Part shown: piece after piece, positions 50,352-59,297 of the stretch
How the letters are laid out: each line of letters begins with the position of its first letter
How positions within the stretch are numbered: position 1 is the first letter of the stretch
DNA from: a bacterium
GTDB lineage: Bacteria > Patescibacteriota > Saccharimonadia > Saccharimonadales > Saccharimonadaceae
Length of the DNA stretch: 64,000 nucleotides
Assembly: GCA_030530485.1 (NCBI GenBank)
Contig: JAUMUX010000001.1
Span: forward strand, 123,566-187,565
Reading direction: 5' to 3'
Translations under genes and position numbers: made by a program
The notes under the pieces: generated by a model
Told to the model about the DNA's origin: nothing
Seen by the model: the letters and a program-made list of their open reading frames with translations, nothing else
Databases searched by the model: none

Positions 50352-51044
50352 ATGGTTATTTTCGACAAGGAGTTTGGCGAGGTGAAAATTCGCAAAAATA
50401 AACTGGCGCGCTCGGTGAAGATTTCGGTGGGCGTGGATGGTTTTTTGCGTGCGTCGATTCCTTATTATTCGCCCGAATTTGCGGTGCAGCGGCTGATTAA
50501 CCACAATCGGCGCGAACTCCGCGAAATGCTCGCGCAACATAACGCCAAAAATATTTATCAAAATGGTGATTTAATCGGCAAAACACACACGCTTTTTTTG
50601 CGCCATTTTTCGGGCGAGGAAATCAAAATCACTTTCGAAAACAATCAAATCGTGGTGCAAATTCCGCAAAATCTGAATTTCGAAAATCCGCTGGTTCAGG
50701 GCGAAATTCGAAAAATCGTTTCGAAAACTTTACGCAAGCAAGCTAAGGCGTATTTGCCGCGCCGTGTGGATTTTTTGGCGGAAAAATACGGTTTCGATTT
50801 CGAAAAACTGCGCTTTTCGCACACTGGCACGCGTTGGGGTTCGTGCTCTTCGAGTGGCACGATTTCGCTCAATATCGCGCTGATGAATTTGCCGCACCAC
50901 TTGATTGATTACGTGATTATCCACGAGCTTTGCCACACTCGCCAGATGAACCATTCGCAAAGTTTTTGGGCAGAAGTTGCGAAATATTGCCCCGATTACA
51001 AAAAACACGTGCAAGAGATGAAGCAATTTTCGCCAAATATTTAG
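50352..51044 (+). CDS. YgjP/SprT-like zinc metallopeptidase
   Basis: 230-residue protein of the YgjP (DUF45) family. HELCHTRQMNH near residue 195 gives two zinc His and the catalytic Glu, with a further His in MNHSQSFW; a preceding TRWGSCSSSGTISLN segment is diagnostic. The role of the family is not well known, perhaps cleavage of cytosolic or DNA-bound proteins. No strong ribosome binding site; TATGG lies near the start. Confidence 0.87.
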   Translation: MVIFDKEFGEVKIRKNKLARSVKISVGVDGFLRASIPYYSPEFAVQRLINHNRRELREMLAQHNAKNIYQNGDLIGKTHTLFLRHFSGEEIKITFENNQIVVQIPQNLNFENPLVQGEIRKIVSKTLRKQAKAYLPRRVDFLAEKYGFDFEKLRFSHTGTRWGSCSSSGTISLNIALMNLPHHLIDYVIIHELCHTRQMNHSQSFWAEVAKYCPDYKKHVQEMKQFSPNI

Positions 51045-51132
51045 CCTAAAATAATTCGCAAAGTGCTTGCGTTTTTTTGCCCTTTTGTGGTATAATATTG
51101 ATGTAAATTGTAACAAAAAGAGGGTCGATAAA

Positions 51133-52356
51133 TTGAAAATCTTAATGCTCGGGTGGGAGCTTCCTCCTCATAACAGCGGTGGCTTAGGGGTAGCCTGTTT
51201 TTATATGGCGAAAGCGCTGGCTCAAGATGGCGCCAAGATTGATTTTATCGTGCCTTATGCCAACAAACACCGCGAGATTGATTTTATGCGCGTCATCAAC
51301 GCGACCGATTATTCTTCTTTGCATAAATTCGGTGCGGGTGCTTATGATTCGGCGAATTTTCAAAAAATCACCAACAATTCAAACAAACATCTGCCAAGCA
51401 TTCGTGAAATTCAAAAAGAATACGCGCAATTTTTGCGAGATTTTTTGCGCGATGGGCAAAATCGCCCAGATGTTATTCACGCACACGATTGGCTAACTGC
51501 CGAATTGGGCGTTTTGGCAAAGGAAATCACGGGCGCGCCGCTCTTTTTGCATATCCACGCCACCGAATTTGACCGCGCGGGTGGTAATTTTGGCAATCAA
51601 GAAATTCACCAAATCGAATCGAAAGGCATTCGAAAAGCCGACCGTGTTTTTGCCGTTTCAAAAAACACACGCCAAGTGATTCTCGAAAAATACCAAGTTG
51701 AGCCGAGAAAGGTCGAGGTGGTTTATAATGCTATCGAACCAAAAGAGCTCGCCAAGCCCGAAGATTACGACACGCAAACTTACCAATATCTTGAACACCT
51801 CAAGTCGCAAGGCTACACCGTGGTGATGACTTTGACGCGCTTTACCGTGCAAAAAGGTTTGCATTATTTGATGGAAGCGGTGGCTGAGGCGGCGAAGAAC
51901 AATCCTAAAATCGCCCTTCTCTTGGTGGGCGACGGCGAGCAACGCAATGAGCTTATCGAAATGGCGGCGCACTTCGGTATTGCGGATAAAATCTTCTTCA
52001 CGGGCTTTTTGCGTGGCAAAAAATGGCGCGATGCTTACGGCGTGGCGGATATTTTCGTGATGAGCTCGGTGAATGAACCTTTTGGCTTGACTGCTTTAGA
52101 GGCGGCGCACTTCAGTAATGCGTTGATTATTTCAAATCAATCTGGCGTGGGCGAAATCCTTAAAAATATTTTGCGCTACGATTTCTGGGATACTCAAAAG
52201 CTCGCCAGCCACATTTTGGCAGTTTCCACTTCTCCGTCGCTACTTCGCGATTTGCAAAAAGGCGTTCGAAAAGAATACGCGCGGATTTCTTGGGGCGATA
52301 TTGCCGAGCAAATTATGGGCGAATATCTTTCAATTACAGAGGTGAAAAATGACTAA
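51133..52356 (+). CDS. GT4/GT5-like glycosyltransferase, probable alpha-glucan synthase
   Basis: 407 residues, GT-B fold. The beginning KILMLGWELPPHNSGGLGVACFYMAKAL matches the sugar-nucleotide loop of glycogen and starch synthases (K/H-x-GGL), and the C-terminal domain has TLTRFTVQKGLHYL and SSVNEPFGLTALEAAHF. The start is taken as TTG at 51133, after AGAGGG; no ATG with a site fits, and TATAAT lies at 51091-51096. First of three coupled genes with GH57 and GH15 glycosidases, so likely builds or extends an alpha-glucan such as glycogen. Confidence 0.82.
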   Translation: MKILMLGWELPPHNSGGLGVACFYMAKALAQDGAKIDFIVPYANKHREIDFMRVINATDYSSLHKFGAGAYDSANFQKITNNSNKHLPSIREIQKEYAQFLRDFLRDGQNRPDVIHAHDWLTAELGVLAKEITGAPLFLHIHATEFDRAGGNFGNQEIHQIESKGIRKADRVFAVSKNTRQVILEKYQVEPRKVEVVYNAIEPKELAKPEDYDTQTYQYLEHLKSQGYTVVMTLTRFTVQKGLHYLMEAVAEAAKNNPKIALLLVGDGEQRNELIEMAAHFGIADKIFFTGFLRGKKWRDAYGVADIFVMSSVNEPFGLTALEAAHFSNALIISNQSGVGEILKNILRYDFWDTQKLASHILAVSTSPSLLRDLQKGVRKEYARISWGDIAEQIMGEYLSITEVKND

Positions 52357-53758
52357 AAAATCGATTGTTTTGTATCTTCACGTCCATCAACCTTGGCGAA
52401 TCAACGATTATTACAATCTTTTCGAAATTGGCAAAAATTCGAAATATTTTCGAAAAGATATTCCGAACGATTCGAATACCAACGGCGCAATTTTCAAAAA
52501 AGTGGCTGAAAAATCTTACAAGCCGATGAACAATCTGCTCGAAAAACTGCTTGCCGAGCACCCAGAATTTAAACTTTCGCTTTCGATTACGGGAACTTTT
52601 ATCGACCAAGCCGCAAAATTTGCGCCAGAAGTGCTCGAAAGCTTCAAGCGTTTGGTTCGCACGGGGCGAGTTGAAATTGTGGCAGAAACTTACTATCACA
52701 GTTTGGCTTTTTTCTTCGACCGTGAGGAATTCGAGGCGCAAGTTCACGCGCACCAAGCCAAAATCCGCGAGATTTTCGGCGTAGAAACCACCGCTTTTCG
52801 CAACACCGAGCTGGCTTACAACGACGAGCTTGGTCAGTGGGCGGATAACTTCGGCTTTAAGGCAATTTTGGCGGAAGGCTGGGATTCGATTTTGCAGTGG
52901 CGCTCGCCAAATCACATTTATCGCCCACCCAAAACGCAAAATATTCGCCTGCTTTTAAAGAATTACAAGCTCAGCGACGACCTCGCTTTTCGTTTTTCGA
53001 ATCAAAATTGGGAAGAATATCCGCTTTCGACGGGCAAATATATTTCTTGGCTAGAAGCTGCCAGCTATCACGGCGATTTTATCAATTTATTTATGGATTA
53101 CGAAACTTTTGGCGAACATCAATGGGCGGAAAGCGGCATTTTTGGCTTTTTCGAAAATTTCGTGGCGGAATGGCTAAAAAATCCAAATCACGATTTTAAA
53201 ACGGTTTCTGAAGCTGCGCAAAATCAACCCGTGGCGGAAATTTTAATGCCGCAAACCGTTACTTGGGCGGACACCGAGCGCGATTTGACCGCGTGGCTCG
53301 GCAACGATATGCAGCAAGAGGCGATGAAAAAACTCTACGCTCTGAAGCCGCGCGTTTATAATTCGCACGATGGCGATTTGGTTGAAGATTGGCGCCGCCT
53401 GCAAACCAGCGACCATGCTTATTATATGTGCACAAAATTCTGGAACGACGGCGACGTTCACGCTTATTTTTCATCTTATAAATCGCCGCACGATGCTTTT
53501 TTGTGCTATCTCGATGCTTTGCGCGATATGGATTTTCGCCTGCGCGATATTGAAGTTTCGAAAAACAAAATCTCGAAAACCGAAGTTTCGAAAAACGAAA
53601 AACCGCCTAAAAAACTTCCGAAAAAAGCCAAATCTCAATTCGAAAAACCCAAAATCACCAAACTCCGCCCTTCCGCTCCCCGACCAAAATTCAACCCGCA
53701 AGATTTGCGCAAAAATCTGGAATTTACTACCAATTTTAAACTGAGAAAGCGAGGCTAA
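52349..53758 (+). CDS. GH57 family alpha-amylase/glucanotransferase
   Basis: 469 residues. GH57 opening LYLHVHQPWRINDYY, catalytic nucleophile Glu in FRNTELAYND (about 152) and acid Asp in LFMDYETFGEHQW (about 250). The last 75 residues are a lysine-rich, low-complexity tail without signal peptide, so the enzyme is cytosolic. Overlaps the glycosyltransferase gene by eight bases (ATGACTAA) and touches the GH15 gene. Likely trims or rearranges alpha-1,4-glucan. Confidence 0.9.
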   Translation: MTKKSIVLYLHVHQPWRINDYYNLFEIGKNSKYFRKDIPNDSNTNGAIFKKVAEKSYKPMNNLLEKLLAEHPEFKLSLSITGTFIDQAAKFAPEVLESFKRLVRTGRVEIVAETYYHSLAFFFDREEFEAQVHAHQAKIREIFGVETTAFRNTELAYNDELGQWADNFGFKAILAEGWDSILQWRSPNHIYRPPKTQNIRLLLKNYKLSDDLAFRFSNQNWEEYPLSTGKYISWLEAASYHGDFINLFMDYETFGEHQWAESGIFGFFENFVAEWLKNPNHDFKTVSEAAQNQPVAEILMPQTVTWADTERDLTAWLGNDMQQEAMKKLYALKPRVYNSHDGDLVEDWRRLQTSDHAYYMCTKFWNDGDVHAYFSSYKSPHDAFLCYLDALRDMDFRLRDIEVSKNKISKTEVSKNEKPPKKLPKKAKSQFEKPKITKLRPSAPRPKFNPQDLRKNLEFTTNFKLRKRG

Positions 53759-55717
53759 ATGAAAACGGTAATTTTAAGCAACGGCAATGTTAATATTGGG
53801 CTGAATGAATTTGGGCTGGTTTCGGATTTTTATTTTCCCGATAACGGCTACGAAAATCACACGCTTGGCGACGAGCTTTTTCATCGCATTGGCTTGATGG
53901 TTGATGGAGAGTTTTCGTGGCTCAATTCTGGCGAATGGCGTTTCGAATTTGATTATTTTTCCGACGCTTTGATTTCGAAAATTCGCGCGCAAAATGAGCG
54001 ATTGCAGATTCAGCTGGAATTTCGCGATGCAATTTTGCAAGATAAAGACGTTTTTGTGCGCGAAATCCGCGTGGTGAATTTGAATAATTTTTCGCGCCAA
54101 ATTCAGCTTTTCTTTCATCAAAATTTTGCAATTAACAGTAGTAAGCATTTGGCAGACACGGCGCAATTTATTCCTGAATCGAACGTGATTTTGCACTATC
54201 GCGGTAAGCGGGCTTTTGTGATTTCAGCCGAGCAAAAAACCAAAAATGGGATTGGGCAAATTAGTTTTCGCAAATTTAACCAGCATACCGTGGGGCTTTT
54301 TGGCGATGAAAACAAGGCGGGCTTCAAGGCGGGCTCGTGGATGGACGCGGAAGATGGTGTTTTGGCGGGCGCGAATGTTGAGCACGGGCAAACCGATTCG
54401 ACGCTGGGCTTTAGCTTTATTCTCAAAGAAAACGCGGAAGAGATTTTTCAATATTCAATTTCTTGTGCCGACGACCACGCTTTGGCTTTCGAAAATTCGA
54501 AAAAAATCAGTGGCGCGAATTTCGAAAAAGAAATCGCCAAAACTCATCGCGCTTGGCAAAAATGGCTCGCTCCAGCAAATAAAATTGCCAAACGCTTGCC
54601 ACAAAAATACCAAAAAAAGTTCATTCAATCGGTGATGTTGGTGAAATCGCACATTGCCAGCTCGGGTGCGCCAATTGCCAGCAACGACAGCGAAATGCTC
54701 CATCACGCGCGCGACGATTATTCCTATTGTTGGCCGCGCGACGCACTTTTCGCCATCTGGCCGCTGATTCGAATTGGCTATTTCGAAGAAGCCGAGAAGT
54801 TTTTCGAATTCTGTTCGAAAGCCAAAAATCCAGCAGGCTTTATGAATCACAAATATTTGCCTAATGGCGAAATCGGCCCCAGTTGGCACCCTTATTCACA
54901 AGGTGGTGATTCGCAAAATTTGCCAATTCAGATTGACGAAACAGCGGGGATAATTTTCCTTTACGCGCAATTCCACGCTAAATTCAAAAATACCGCGGCT
55001 TTAAACAAATTTTACCCCGAGCTAATTCGCCCGATGGCTAATTTTTTGGCGGATTTTATCGATAAAAATGGCTTAGTTAAACCAAATTACGAGCTCTGGG
55101 AGATGGATTTTATCTCTTCAACTTATTCAAACGCTATCACTTTTGCCGCGCTTAATTCCGCCGCTGAGCTTGCCCGCGAATTTGGCGCCGTTAAAGACGC
55201 TTACAAATGGCGATTGAAGGCTGAAAAGCTCCAAAATGCCGCCAAAACACAACTTTTCGACACACAAAATCGTTATTTTTATCGCGGAATTTGGCCGAAT
55301 GGCGAAAAAGATTCGAAGATTGATATTTCGAGTTTCTACGGTGCGTTTATGTTTGGTTTGTTCGAACTTAACAGTCCTGAAGTTTCGCAAGCGCTTAATC
55401 GACTGGAGGAGCATTTTTCGGCAAATTCGCAAATTGGCATTCCGCGTTTCGAGCAAGATGTTTATTATCATTTTGGCGATTATGAAGCGAATATTTGGCC
55501 GATTGCCTCGCTTTGGCGTGCTGAATTTTACCTTGCCCGCGCCGAGAAGCAAAAGGCTGAAGAAATATTGGATTGGGTGGCAAATCGCAGTTCTTCGACG
55601 GGTATTTTGCCCGAGCAAATCGACCCGCGCGATTTAAGCTGGCTTTCGGTGGCACCACTCACTTGGAGCCAAGCTGAGTTTATCTCTGCTCTTTTGGATT
55701 TCGTTGCGATAAGTTGA
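53759..55717 (+). CDS. GH15 family glucoamylase-like glycosidase
   Basis: 652 residues. N-terminal beta-sandwich (about 1-260) and an (alpha/alpha)6 barrel with DDYSYCWPRDA, general acid Glu in NYELWEMD (about 445) and the base Glu in GILPEQIDP (about 620). No signal peptide. ATG directly follows the GH57 stop. Releases glucose from alpha-glucan or acts on trehalose-like oligosaccharides; with its neighbours it completes a storage-glucan synthesis and use unit. Confidence 0.9.
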   Translation: MKTVILSNGNVNIGLNEFGLVSDFYFPDNGYENHTLGDELFHRIGLMVDGEFSWLNSGEWRFEFDYFSDALISKIRAQNERLQIQLEFRDAILQDKDVFVREIRVVNLNNFSRQIQLFFHQNFAINSSKHLADTAQFIPESNVILHYRGKRAFVISAEQKTKNGIGQISFRKFNQHTVGLFGDENKAGFKAGSWMDAEDGVLAGANVEHGQTDSTLGFSFILKENAEEIFQYSISCADDHALAFENSKKISGANFEKEIAKTHRAWQKWLAPANKIAKRLPQKYQKKFIQSVMLVKSHIASSGAPIASNDSEMLHHARDDYSYCWPRDALFAIWPLIRIGYFEEAEKFFEFCSKAKNPAGFMNHKYLPNGEIGPSWHPYSQGGDSQNLPIQIDETAGIIFLYAQFHAKFKNTAALNKFYPELIRPMANFLADFIDKNGLVKPNYELWEMDFISSTYSNAITFAALNSAAELAREFGAVKDAYKWRLKAEKLQNAAKTQLFDTQNRYFYRGIWPNGEKDSKIDISSFYGAFMFGLFELNSPEVSQALNRLEEHFSANSQIGIPRFEQDVYYHFGDYEANIWPIASLWRAEFYLARAEKQKAEEILDWVANRSSSTGILPEQIDPRDLSWLSVAPLTWSQAEFISALLDFVAIS

Positions 55718-55742
55718 CCTTTTGCGCCAAATATGGTATAAT
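55714..55742 (+). promoter_or_regulatory. Promoter overlapping the GH15 stop codon
   Basis: TTGACC (55714-55719), 17 bases, TATAAT (55737-55742), ATG six bases later at 55749: leaderless promoter whose -35 overlaps the previous stop. Confidence 0.8.
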
Positions 55743-55748
55743 TTCAGC

Positions 55749-56030
55749 ATGAATGAAATTATCGAGCGATTTTCGCAAATTATTGAAGTTAAAAACGAAC
55801 GTGCCAAGTTGCAAAAAATCTACCTATCCTTGGCAATTTTGAGCTTTTTCGCGGCAAGCGTGGTCAGCCTTATCAACCGCGATTTTGGCCGCATTATTCT
55901 TTCGGGCACCGTTGCTTCAATCTTAATTTTTCTCGCGAACGCCATCGTCTGGGCGCTCGGTTCAGCCTTTTTCGAAAATTTCTTTGCTTCGAAAAAGCCC
56001 AAAACCACCATTTCGAAAAGCAAAAAATAA
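55749..56030 (+). CDS. Small membrane protein, 93 residues
   Basis: Unknown protein with an N-terminal charged helix (NEIIERFSQIIEVKNERAKLQ), two transmembrane helices (about 27-44 and 50-74) and a basic tail (KKPKTTISKSKK). Promoter fixes the start. Lies before a TPR protein gene with its own promoter. Confidence 0.75.
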   Translation: MNEIIERFSQIIEVKNERAKLQKIYLSLAILSFFAASVVSLINRDFGRIILSGTVASILIFLANAIVWALGSAFFENFFASKKPKTTISKSKK

Positions 56031-56054
56031 TTTTCGATTTTATCTTTTTTGTGG

Positions 56055-56060
56055 TATAAT
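56055..56060 (+). promoter_or_regulatory. Leaderless-type -10 of the TPR protein gene
   Basis: TATAAT six bases before the ATG at 56067. Confidence 0.7.
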
Positions 56061-56066
56061 TTTATT

Positions 56067-56726
56067 ATGTTAGTTGTAATCTTACTTCTCGTTTTGGCTG
56101 CCTATATTCTTTTAAAGAAACCCGAAAGCAGCTCTAAAAATGCGCTCCCCGACAGCATTTCATTAAAGCTGGACAAGCTTTGGCGAGCCGCTCAAGAAGC
56201 TTTGATTGATAAAAAATACCTTCGTGCCGAGAAGATTCTTTTGACGATTTTGCGTTTTGATGAACGCAACGCGACCGCTTATAATCGGCTGGGCATTATT
56301 TACGCCAGCCAGAAGAATTTCGAACAAGCGATTGAATGTTTCGAAATCGCGCAAAGCCTCGAAAGCAGCCCTTCGAGCTTGCATAACGTGGGTTTGATTT
56401 ATCTTGAAACTGAAAATTATCACAAGGCGGCTTTAGCTTTTGAGCAGGCGCTGGAGCTCGAAAATAACCTTCCTACACGCTATATTGCTTACGCGAAGGC
56501 GCTCGAAAACCTCGGCGAAAATAAAGCCGCGATTAAAGCGCTGGAACGCGCCTCTGAACTTGATGGTCGTCCGCAAATTTTACGCTCGCTCGGTTCGCTT
56601 TATCTTAAAGAAGGCAATACCGAAAAGGCGCAAGAAATTAAAGAGCGGCTTGATTTGGTTCGTTCCGACCACAAAACTATTCGTAAAAATCGGATTGAAA
56701 ACCAACAGGCAGTTAAACGAATTTAA
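56067..56726 (+). CDS. Membrane-anchored TPR protein
   Basis: 219 residues. Starts with one transmembrane helix (MLVVILLLVLAAYILL), then four or so tetratricopeptide repeats (about 45-185) such as ATAYNRLGIIYASQKNFEQAIECFEIAQ and SSLHNVGLIYLETENYHKAALAFEQAL. A scaffold for protein contacts on the inner face of the membrane; partner unknown. Terminator at 56731. Confidence 0.85.
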   Translation: MLVVILLLVLAAYILLKKPESSSKNALPDSISLKLDKLWRAAQEALIDKKYLRAEKILLTILRFDERNATAYNRLGIIYASQKNFEQAIECFEIAQSLESSPSSLHNVGLIYLETENYHKAALAFEQALELENNLPTRYIAYAKALENLGENKAAIKALERASELDGRPQILRSLGSLYLKEGNTEKAQEIKERLDLVRSDHKTIRKNRIENQQAVKRI

Positions 56727-56730
56727 CCTA

Positions 56731-56764
56731 AAAATAGCAATTCATCGAGTTGCTATTTTCTTTA
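56731..56764 (+). terminator. Terminator of the TPR protein gene
   Basis: Ten-pair AAAATAGCAA/TTGCTATTTT stem with a nine-base loop and T-rich tail. Confidence 0.8.
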
Positions 56765-56768
56765 AATC

Positions 56769-56803
56769 AAAAAAGCTCGCTATAAGATATAGGAGCTTTT
56801 TTT
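56769..56803 (-). terminator. Terminator of rpmG, bidirectional
   Basis: AAAAAAGCTC/GAGCTTTTTT stem with a 14-base loop that can pair further; T tracts on both strands. Ends rpmG six bases after its stop. Confidence 0.8.
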
Positions 56804-56808
56804 AATTA

Positions 56809-57015
56809 TTAACCCTTGCGTGGTTTCACTTCGTTTCGACCAAGTGATTTTTTAGTCTCGGTAAAAACTTCGTGTTTTCGAGTTTTAGGGTTGTATTTTC
56901 GCAAAGAAATTTTTTCAGGTGTATTCTGAGTATTTTTGCGAGTATAGTAGATTCGGTCACCCGTAATTTCGCTCACAAGACCGATAATCTTTCGTTTCGT
57001 ATTCTTTTTAGCCAT
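56809..57015 (-). CDS. rpmG: Ribosomal protein bL33
   Basis: 68-residue large-subunit protein near the E site. The core IYYTRKNTQNTPEKISLRKYNPKTRKHEVFTETK is a clear bL33 match. The four zinc cysteines of C+ paralogues are absent, so this is the zinc-free form. Single gene close to tRNA-Thr on the same strand. Confidence 0.93.
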   Translation of the reverse strand: MAKKNTKRKIIGLVSEITGDRIYYTRKNTQNTPEKISLRKYNPKTRKHEVFTETKKSLGRNEVKPRKG

Positions 57016-57131
57016 ATTCTCTCTTAAATTTATTATTTACAATTCTTATCTATTTTATCACAATAAATGCATAAAATCAAGGTTAAAAAATAAAATCCGC
57101 AATCGGCGGACTGAATAAATTTAATATTTTC

Positions 57132-57207
57132 TGGAGCCACGATCGGGGCTTGAACCCGAGACCTCATCCTTACCATGGATGCGCTCTACCAACTGAGCTA
57201 TCGCGGC
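57132..57207 (-). tRNA. tRNA-Thr (GGT)
   Basis: 76 bases with encoded CCA. Anticodon loop ATGGTAA gives GGT; acceptor GCCGCGA/TCGTGGC; T-loop GTTCAAGCC. Same strand as rpmG. Confidence 0.93.
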
Positions 57208-57280
57208 AGCGTAATTTTATTACTTGCTAAAGTATAACACGCCACTTCGAAAAAGTCAATCTTCCGCTTTTGAATTTAGG

Positions 57281-58081
57281 CTAAAAAATTATTTCCAGCA
57301 AGGCCAAGCGAATATTGCCGTTTTTTTCGATATTTCGATAAGCCTGAAGGATTTTTCGCATTTCGAAAGCGTTATTTCGAAGGGTTTTTTCATTCGCCGT
57401 GCGTCGCAAAATATTCAAAACTTGACTCAGCATTTCAAGCGCATTTTCGCGATTAGTCCGCAAATTATTCACAATCACCATTTTCTCCATTTTGTTGCCA
57501 ACACACCATTTTTTCGCCATTTCAGCGATTTCAAACTTACCCTTCGCATATTTCTTATCTGTAGAGAGCCTTTCGATTTCGCCAGGCAAACCATTCGCCA
57601 AAAATAAAATCTGGCGCATTTTAGTTTCATCAACCTTATTTTTCTTTAAGAGCTGAATCGATTCGAACTCTGAAATTGGTTCAATTTTCGCTCTCTGAGC
57701 GCGCGAACGCACCGTCAGCAAAAAATCATCGGCAGAATTTGACAGCAAAATAAAGTGCAAATTCGCACGCGGCTCTTCCAGTATTTTCAAAAATTTATTT
57801 TGCGCCTGCTCATTCATTTTACCAGCGTTATGAAAAATCAAAAACTGCTCTCTTTGGTTTTTTGCGCTCAGTTTTGATTGCAAGTTTTCAATATCTTCAA
57901 CGTTAAAAATTTCCGTTTTTTGCCCGTCATGAACTTGCGGAAAAACGTCCAGAATTTCATCGCTCGGCAAAAAGTCAATCTGTTTTTTGGCAAAATCAAA
58001 ACCAAACCCGCACGGAACTTCAATTATCACCGCGTGTGATTTTCGAATTATTTGATTCAGATTTTGGCGTTTCGAATTCAC
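57281..58081 (-). CDS. holB: DNA polymerase III delta' subunit-like protein
   Basis: 266-residue clamp-loader subunit. The P-loop is degenerate (VPCGFGFDFAKK) as in delta', which cannot bind ATP, while the sensor region NEQAQNKFLKILEEPRANLHFILL and the SRC-like TVRSRAQ arginine motif are conserved. The C-terminal collar domain is short. It belongs to the replication clamp loader with DnaX and HolA, not in this window. Confidence 0.85.
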   Translation of the reverse strand: MNSKRQNLNQIIRKSHAVIIEVPCGFGFDFAKKQIDFLPSDEILDVFPQVHDGQKTEIFNVEDIENLQSKLSAKNQREQFLIFHNAGKMNEQAQNKFLKILEEPRANLHFILLSNSADDFLLTVRSRAQRAKIEPISEFESIQLLKKNKVDETKMRQILFLANGLPGEIERLSTDKKYAKGKFEIAEMAKKWCVGNKMEKMVIVNNLRTNRENALEMLSQVLNILRRTANEKTLRNNAFEMRKILQAYRNIEKNGNIRLALLEIIF

Positions 58082-58100
58082 TTTTTCGACCTTTCGAAAA

Positions 58101-59297
58101 TTATTTTTCGTTCATTTTTTGCTCAAATTCTGGCGGAATCGGCGCTTCAAAAACCATTCTTTGCGAATCTTTTTCGCCAGCTTTTGGCGGAATCGTAATT
58201 TCAAGCTCAGCCGCGTGTAAAAACATTCGCTCGCCGATTTCTTTTTTCGAAATCGATTTATCATAAACGCGGTCGCCCAAAATCGGGTGGCCGAGATAAC
58301 TCAAATGAACGCGCAGCTGATGTGTGCGACCAGTTTTCGGCGCCAATTTCACCAATGAAAAATGCGGCGACTGGCGCAAAACTTCATAGCTCGTTTGCGC
58401 GGGTTTACCCTTGGCGTTCACCACAAAAGTGCTCGGCGCGGAGTTATTGCGAGCAATCGGCAGGTCGATTAGCGCTTTTTGCGGCGTAATTTCGTCCTTC
58501 GCAATCGCAAAATATGTTTTTTTCACCGTGCGCTCCGAAAATTGCTTTTGTAGTTTTTTAGCCGTTTGGTCGTTTTTAGCGCCAATAATCACACCCGAAG
58601 TTTCGCGGTCGAGCCGATGAATAATCCCACAACGATTAGTTTCGCTCGCGAATTTCGCTCCATGCGCCTTGAAAAAATCCGCCATCGTAAATTCATCGTT
58701 CAAAACGCCTTTCGAATGGGTCAAAATACCGCGCGGCTTATTTGCCACAATCACATTTTCATCTTCGAAAATTATTTCGAAAGCCTGCTCTTGGCTGGTT
58801 TTTTCGGGAATTTCAAGTTCAATTTTATCGAAATCGCCAACTAAAACTCGTGGTTTCGAAACCACTTTCGAATTAACTTTCACGTAGCCCTGCTTGATAT
58901 ATTTCTGAATGCTCGAGCGCGAAAGCTCAGGGTTCTTCGCTGCTAAAACGACATCGAGGCGCAATTTCGAAGGAATATTTCGAAAAATATAAATATCTTT
59001 GCCTTCGAAAGGCAGCGCAAAACTCGAAAAATCATCTTGCGGATTTTCGAGCAAGCGTCCTTCGATTTCGCCATAGCTTCTACGCAAAAGCTCAAGAATA
59101 TAAAATTCGTCATCCTCCGCGATACCGTCATTGATGACGAAAAATTTATCGCCCTGAAATTTAAAGCTAAAAATTTCTGAAAACTCATCGGGATTGTCTT
59201 TTTTGAGCTCTTCAATATGGCGCGGAACATTTTGCTCGTTCGCCACGCCAAATTTACGCAAGATTTTTAGAATATCGCTCGAATTAAATTTCGCCAT
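58101..59297 (-). CDS. RluD-family pseudouridine synthase with extra N-terminal domain
   Basis: 398 residues. Residues 1-100 are an extra domain without a family I know ([27 protein letters not shown] may be a helical, SAM-like part). Then an S4 RNA-binding domain (about 108-160) and the RluA/RluD catalytic domain with [10 protein letters not shown] (nucleophile Asp). Modifies uridines in 23S rRNA or tRNA. Start at 59297 overlaps the trpS stop by 14 bases; GTG at 59306 is an alternative. Confidence 0.85.
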   Translation of the reverse strand: MAKFNSSDILKILRKFGVANEQNVPRHIEELKKDNPDEFSEIFSFKFQGDKFFVINDGIAEDDEFYILELLRRSYGEIEGRLLENPQDDFSSFALPFEGKDIYIFRNIPSKLRLDVVLAAKNPELSRSSIQKYIKQGYVKVNSKVVSKPRVLVGDFDKIELEIPEKTSQEQAFEIIFEDENVIVANKPRGILTHSKGVLNDEFTMADFFKAHGAKFASETNRCGIIHRLDRETSGVIIGAKNDQTAKKLQKQFSERTVKKTYFAIAKDEITPQKALIDLPIARNNSAPSTFVVNAKGKPAQTSYEVLRQSPHFSLVKLAPKTGRTHQLRVHLSYLGHPILGDRVYDKSISKKEIGERMFLHAAELEITIPPKAGEKDSQRMVFEAPIPPEFEQKMNEK

